A DNA stretch of 64,000 nt from Diospyros lotus (taxonomy: Eukaryota; Streptophyta; Magnoliopsida; Ericales; Ebenaceae): the NCBI RefSeq assembly GCF_014633365.1, contig NC_068352.1, forward strand, positions 17,455,310 to 17,519,309. The letters run 5' to 3'. A program made the position numbers and the translations under genes. The notes below the pieces were generated by a model. It worked only from the letters and a program-made list of their open reading frames with translations, did not search any database and was not told the DNA's origin. This document shows, in pieces, positions 60,659-64,000 of this stretch (position 1 is its first letter; each line of letters starts with the position of its first letter).

Positions 60659-63650
60659 GTAAAAAAGGGAACTTTATTGCTCCTCCACACGGGCAGAGGG
60701 GAAGGAGGCACATTTTATACATCTGCACTTTAGGTGGCTAAGCATATCTATGTTTCTATAGCATCAAGGAATATTGTCTTGTGGAGAAAATTGATTTCTC
60801 TTAATTATTCAAAAAAGGCTGTACACGAGCTGTATATATATATATATATATACATGCCTATTCTCCTAACTGTACATTGCCTAAATTAGGAGGATTGTGG
60901 GATATTCTAACAAACAAGAAAGGAAATGATAATCTCGAGAGCCTAGAATAATTCTACACTCCCCCTTAAGCTAGGGTGAAAATATTGTTCATCCTAAGCT
61001 TGGAACTTAGGTCTTCGAAGCATTTCCGTGGCAAGGCTTTAGTTAGGATGTCTACAACCTGAGAACCTATTGGTGTGTAGAATAGCTTGATGACATTCCC
61101 TTCAATTTTCTCTTTAATGAAATTGTGATTCATTTCCACATGCTTAGTTCTGTCATGGTGCACAAGGTTCTTGGCAATACTGATGGCGGATTGATTGTCA
61201 CAAAAGAGTTTCATAGGGCCTTCGGTCTTGACTTCAAGTAATATTTTTACTCGAATCCCTTCACAAATACTAGGGGCCATGGCATGGAACTTTGCTTTTG
61301 CACTACTCCTGGAGACCATTGATTGTTTCTTGCTTCTCCACGTAACAAGGTTTCCCCACACAGGTGCAATATCTGGATGTAGACATTCAATCTATGATTG
61401 AACCAGACTAGTCTGTGTCACTATAGATTGCTACCCCTCGGTTGGAACATTTCCCAAAGAAGGGAACCTTTCCTGGAGTTAGCTTTAAGTATCTCAAGAT
61501 TCCGTAAATTGCCTCCATATGTTCTTCCCTTGGATCATTCATGAATTGACTCACAACACTAACCGAGAAACTGATGTCTGGTATGAGAAAGATATATAAG
61601 TCTACCAACTAACTTCTAATACCGACCCTTTTTAAGTAGAGAACCCTTCTCTTCCTTTTCGAGCTTGGTGGTGGCTTCCATTGGAGTATCAGTAGGTTTT
61701 CACCCTAGCATCCCATACTCCTCTAATAGATCCAAGACATATTTTCTCTAAGACAGAGATTCCATTGCTAGATCTGGCCACCTCCATTCCTAGGAAATAC
61801 GAGAGATTTCCTAAGTCTTTGATATGAAATTCTTTGGCAAGAGTTTTCTTTAGACTAACCATTTCTTTTGTGAAATCACCAGTGATAATAATGTCATCAA
61901 TATTTACAATCAAAATGGACATTTTACCTTTAGGGGAAGATCTCACAAATAGTGTATGGTTGGCTTGACATTAGGAGTAGCCATGAAGCTTCACCACTCC
62001 TATAAATCTCTCAAACCACGCTCTCGGTGATTACTTAAGACCATATAGTGATCTTTTTAACTTGCACACTTGATTCTTTGTAGCTTGTGTTTCAAAACCT
62101 GGGGGAATCTTCATATACGCCACTTCTTCTAAGTCACCATTTGAGAAGGAATTATTCACATCAAGTTAAAACAATGGCCAATCTAAGTTTGCTGCTAGAG
62201 ATAAGAGAACCCAAATAGCATTGATGATGCGAATCAGGTTGCTAAAGCCTCACAAGATCCATTAAGCATCCATGGAGGTCCAATGACAAGGTCAAGAACA
62301 AAGAAAATGAAGGAAGCATTAAATAGGCTAATTGAGCACAACTCAAATTCAGACTTTGTTCAAGACTATAATTTACCTGAATTGAGTATTCAAAAAGGTC
62401 CATGTTTTGTCAATGCTATCCAAGCTTCTCAATGTAATTTGGAGAGAAACAAACAAGGCATTATCAAATTTGCCCAAATTGGTGGCTGATTGATTGATTG
62501 CCACAATTGGTGGCTAATTGATTGATTGCCCAAATTAGTGGTTGATTGATTGATTGTCCAAATTGGTGGATGATTGATTAATTGGAAGAATGTTTGACCA
62601 CTTCCTTTATCTTGTTTTTTTTCCTACTTTGTTTGTGGCTATATAAGCCAATGTAACCCTATGGGGAATGCACTTTTGAACAATACTAATAGTGAGAGTT
62701 TTCTCTTTGGTTCTTCAACGAACTATTCCGAACTTATCAAGATTTCATCGTGTGGCGTTCATTCTTGACTTATCACTCACAATCCTTCTCTTCTATCTTG
62801 AGTGTGGCGTCAACCCTAACCCTTTTATACCTTTGGTTCTTATCTCTTTATAGATAACAGGTCAAGGTCCTTTTGTGTTGCTTATTATGAATCTATTTTA
62901 GAACGATCCTTGACAAAGGAACCATTTTGAGCATCAGGTCTCACCTTCCTTCGTGAGGTTTGCATCAATTGAGTTTAGCCACAGGTGCAAAGGTTTCTTG
63001 GTAGTTAATACCATGAAACTGGGTGAAATCTTTTGCAACAAGACGAGCTTTATACCTATCAACACTCCCATCTTCCTTATACTTTATTGTGAAAATCCAT
63101 TTGCATCCAACTAGGTTTTTGCCCGAAGGCAGACTAGTGACTTCCCATGTCTAATTCTTCTCTAAAGCATACATCTCATCCAAAGCTGCTGGCTTCTGTG
63201 AGGGATCTCTAAAAGCCTCTTGGATGCTGGTGGGGACCTAAATTATATCCAAATTGGTAACAAATGCTCGGAAATTCGGTGAGAGACTCTTGTAAGGGAT
63301 GTAATTATAAAGGGAATGTTTCGTGCATGATCTCACTCCTTTCCTTAGAGCAATTGGCCAACTCAAATCATTCTCAGGTGTATTACTAGGAATATTTTCA
63401 GAAATAGGGTTACCTTCATTCATTGAATCCGAATTGGGCTCTTAGTCAGGTTTGGTTAGTGATCGTAGTTCTTCCTAATTTTGAACATTACTTCTCCTAG
63501 AGTAGACATGAAACTTTAATATTTTTTGGCAAGTCTACTTTTATAGAATTAGAAGGAAAAGATGACTCAGATTGAGAGGAAGCACTATGGATTTCAGGTA
63601 GTTGGATTGTTGTGGAAGTTTCAGTGACACTGGAGTTGGGAGACAAGGAT
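60659..63650 (-). mobile_element. Ty1/copia element (3' part), minus strand, in an ARPC1 intron
   Basis: Minus-strand blocks from right to left: the linker/RT start at 63,423-62,968 (PIALRKGVRSCTKH, then [20 protein letters not shown] and [13 protein letters not shown]); RT from 62,219 ([34 protein letters not shown]); the catalytic box near 61,910 as LIVNIDDIIITGD, where YVDD has become NIDD; 61,608-61,408 (SVSVVSQFMNDPREEHMEA); and RNase H to 60,966 (LFCDNQSAISIAKNLVHHDR, TKHVEMNHNFIKEKI, DILTKALPRK). A polypurine tract (CTTAAGGGGGAG, minus) precedes the 3' LTR, about 60,659-60,958 with TGTAGAATTATT at its start. The left edge of that LTR is uncertain. Stops make pol inactive. The 5' part lies beyond about 63,650. 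Confidence 0.85.
62225..62967 (+). mobile_element. Ty3/gypsy solo LTR, 743 bp, TSD ATTGA
   Basis: It starts TGATGCGAATCAGG and ends GGTTTGCATCA. A perfect 5-bp duplication ATTGA lies at 62,220-62,224 and 62,968-62,972, interrupting the copia RT between its VAKLN and VLLSLAANLDW blocks. The first part of the LTR is coding: an open frame from 62,225 to 62,489 reads AKASQDPLSIHGGPMTRSRT and KKMKEALNRLIEHN, the typical C-terminal tail of a plant gypsy polyprotein. A TATA-like GGCTATATAAGCC follows at 62,637. So pol ran into the 3' LTR in the parent element. Confidence 0.9.
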
Positions 63651-64000
63651 GTAACACAACGTTTTCATGCATGACAACATTTTACTCCCTCACAACCATT
63701 GTTCTTAACCATCCATTGTCATACATGACACGCTATTTGTGTCAAGTATTCTTAACACGTATTTAATTTGCTTACAAACTAACTTGACCATGTAGTGGCA
63801 AGTCCAAGTAAGATTTAATTGCATAGTTTCTTTTTTTTTTTTTTTGAATTATTACTTGTTTCATTATTTGAGAAATTCATTGTTTGACAGTTGGTTTGTC
63901 AAAAAATTGAATAGATTTATATTGTTATTCTAGAGAGGCCTACTTGCAAACTTGTTTCTCACGATTAGGTATTGATTCCCAAGAATCTTTGCCTTGTGGA
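63651..64000. other. right edge, nothing recognised
   Basis: It may still belong to the copia element or its linker, but no motif can be read. A T run occurs at about 63,831-63,845. Confidence 0.4.

Noticed and set aside
62283..62489. Stand-alone 68-aa gene
   Set aside because: It is the C-terminal tail of a gypsy polyprotein that lies inside a solo LTR.
60032..64000. Missing ARPC1 N-terminal exons
   Set aside because: I searched for the N-terminal WD40 blocks of the family on the minus strand and found none. The region is intron and transposon.
1..64000. tRNA or rRNA genes
   Set aside because: No cloverleaf-type or ribosomal sequence was recognised. The tRNA-like matches are retrotransposon primer sites.

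Overview
The window is AT-rich nuclear DNA from a flowering plant, probably a eudicot. The evidence is intron-rich genes with GT/AG boundaries, typical plant transposon families (CACTA, PIF/Harbinger, hAT, Mutator, Ty1/copia, Ty3/gypsy) with plant-type target-site duplications (TSDs), and two conserved plant genes. There is no sign of bacterial or organellar DNA. I cannot name the species.

Only two cellular genes can be supported, both on the minus strand. The first is a complete nuclear gene for the organellar glutamyl-tRNA(Gln) amidotransferase A subunit (GatA). It has 10 exons between 17,405 and 27,800, encodes 539 aa, keeps the frame at every junction and retains the amidase Lys-Ser-Ser triad. 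The second is the 3' part of ARPC1, the WD40 subunit of the actin-nucleating Arp2/3 complex. Its nine last exons lie between 46,338 and 60,031 (222 codons plus stop), and its first exons lie beyond the right edge. The two genes are not functionally linked.

Nearly everything else is transposon sequence in layers. 1-4.6 kb: no gene except a possible exon end at the very start; LTR-like sequence. 4.6-15.3 kb: a decayed Ty3/gypsy pol, then a Ty1/copia pol opened by a nest of insertions (copia > solo LTR > gag-only element and second solo LTR > hAT MITE), most levels marked by a target duplication. 17.4-27.8 kb: GatA, with a Mutator-like remnant in intron 1 that is itself interrupted by a truncated LINE. 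28.5-29.0 kb: a foldback Mutator-type MITE upstream of GatA. 29.4-34.9 kb: a non-autonomous CACTA element with a broken tnpA-like gene and no tnpD. 35.2-39.0 kb: a PIF/Harbinger element with a broken transposase and a convergent Myb-like ORF. 39.8-44.8 kb: a dead hAT-type transposase gene split by a 2.4-kb solo LTR. 46.3-64 kb: ARPC1, whose introns carry a 5.1-kb copia element, a hAT MITE and a second copia element that is itself split by a gypsy solo LTR.

I found no new gene system. The most informative content is the stratigraphy of nested insertions, where many empty sites can be read exactly, and the way two essential genes keep intact exons around intronic transposons. All alignments, counts and family calls were made by eye from translated motifs.
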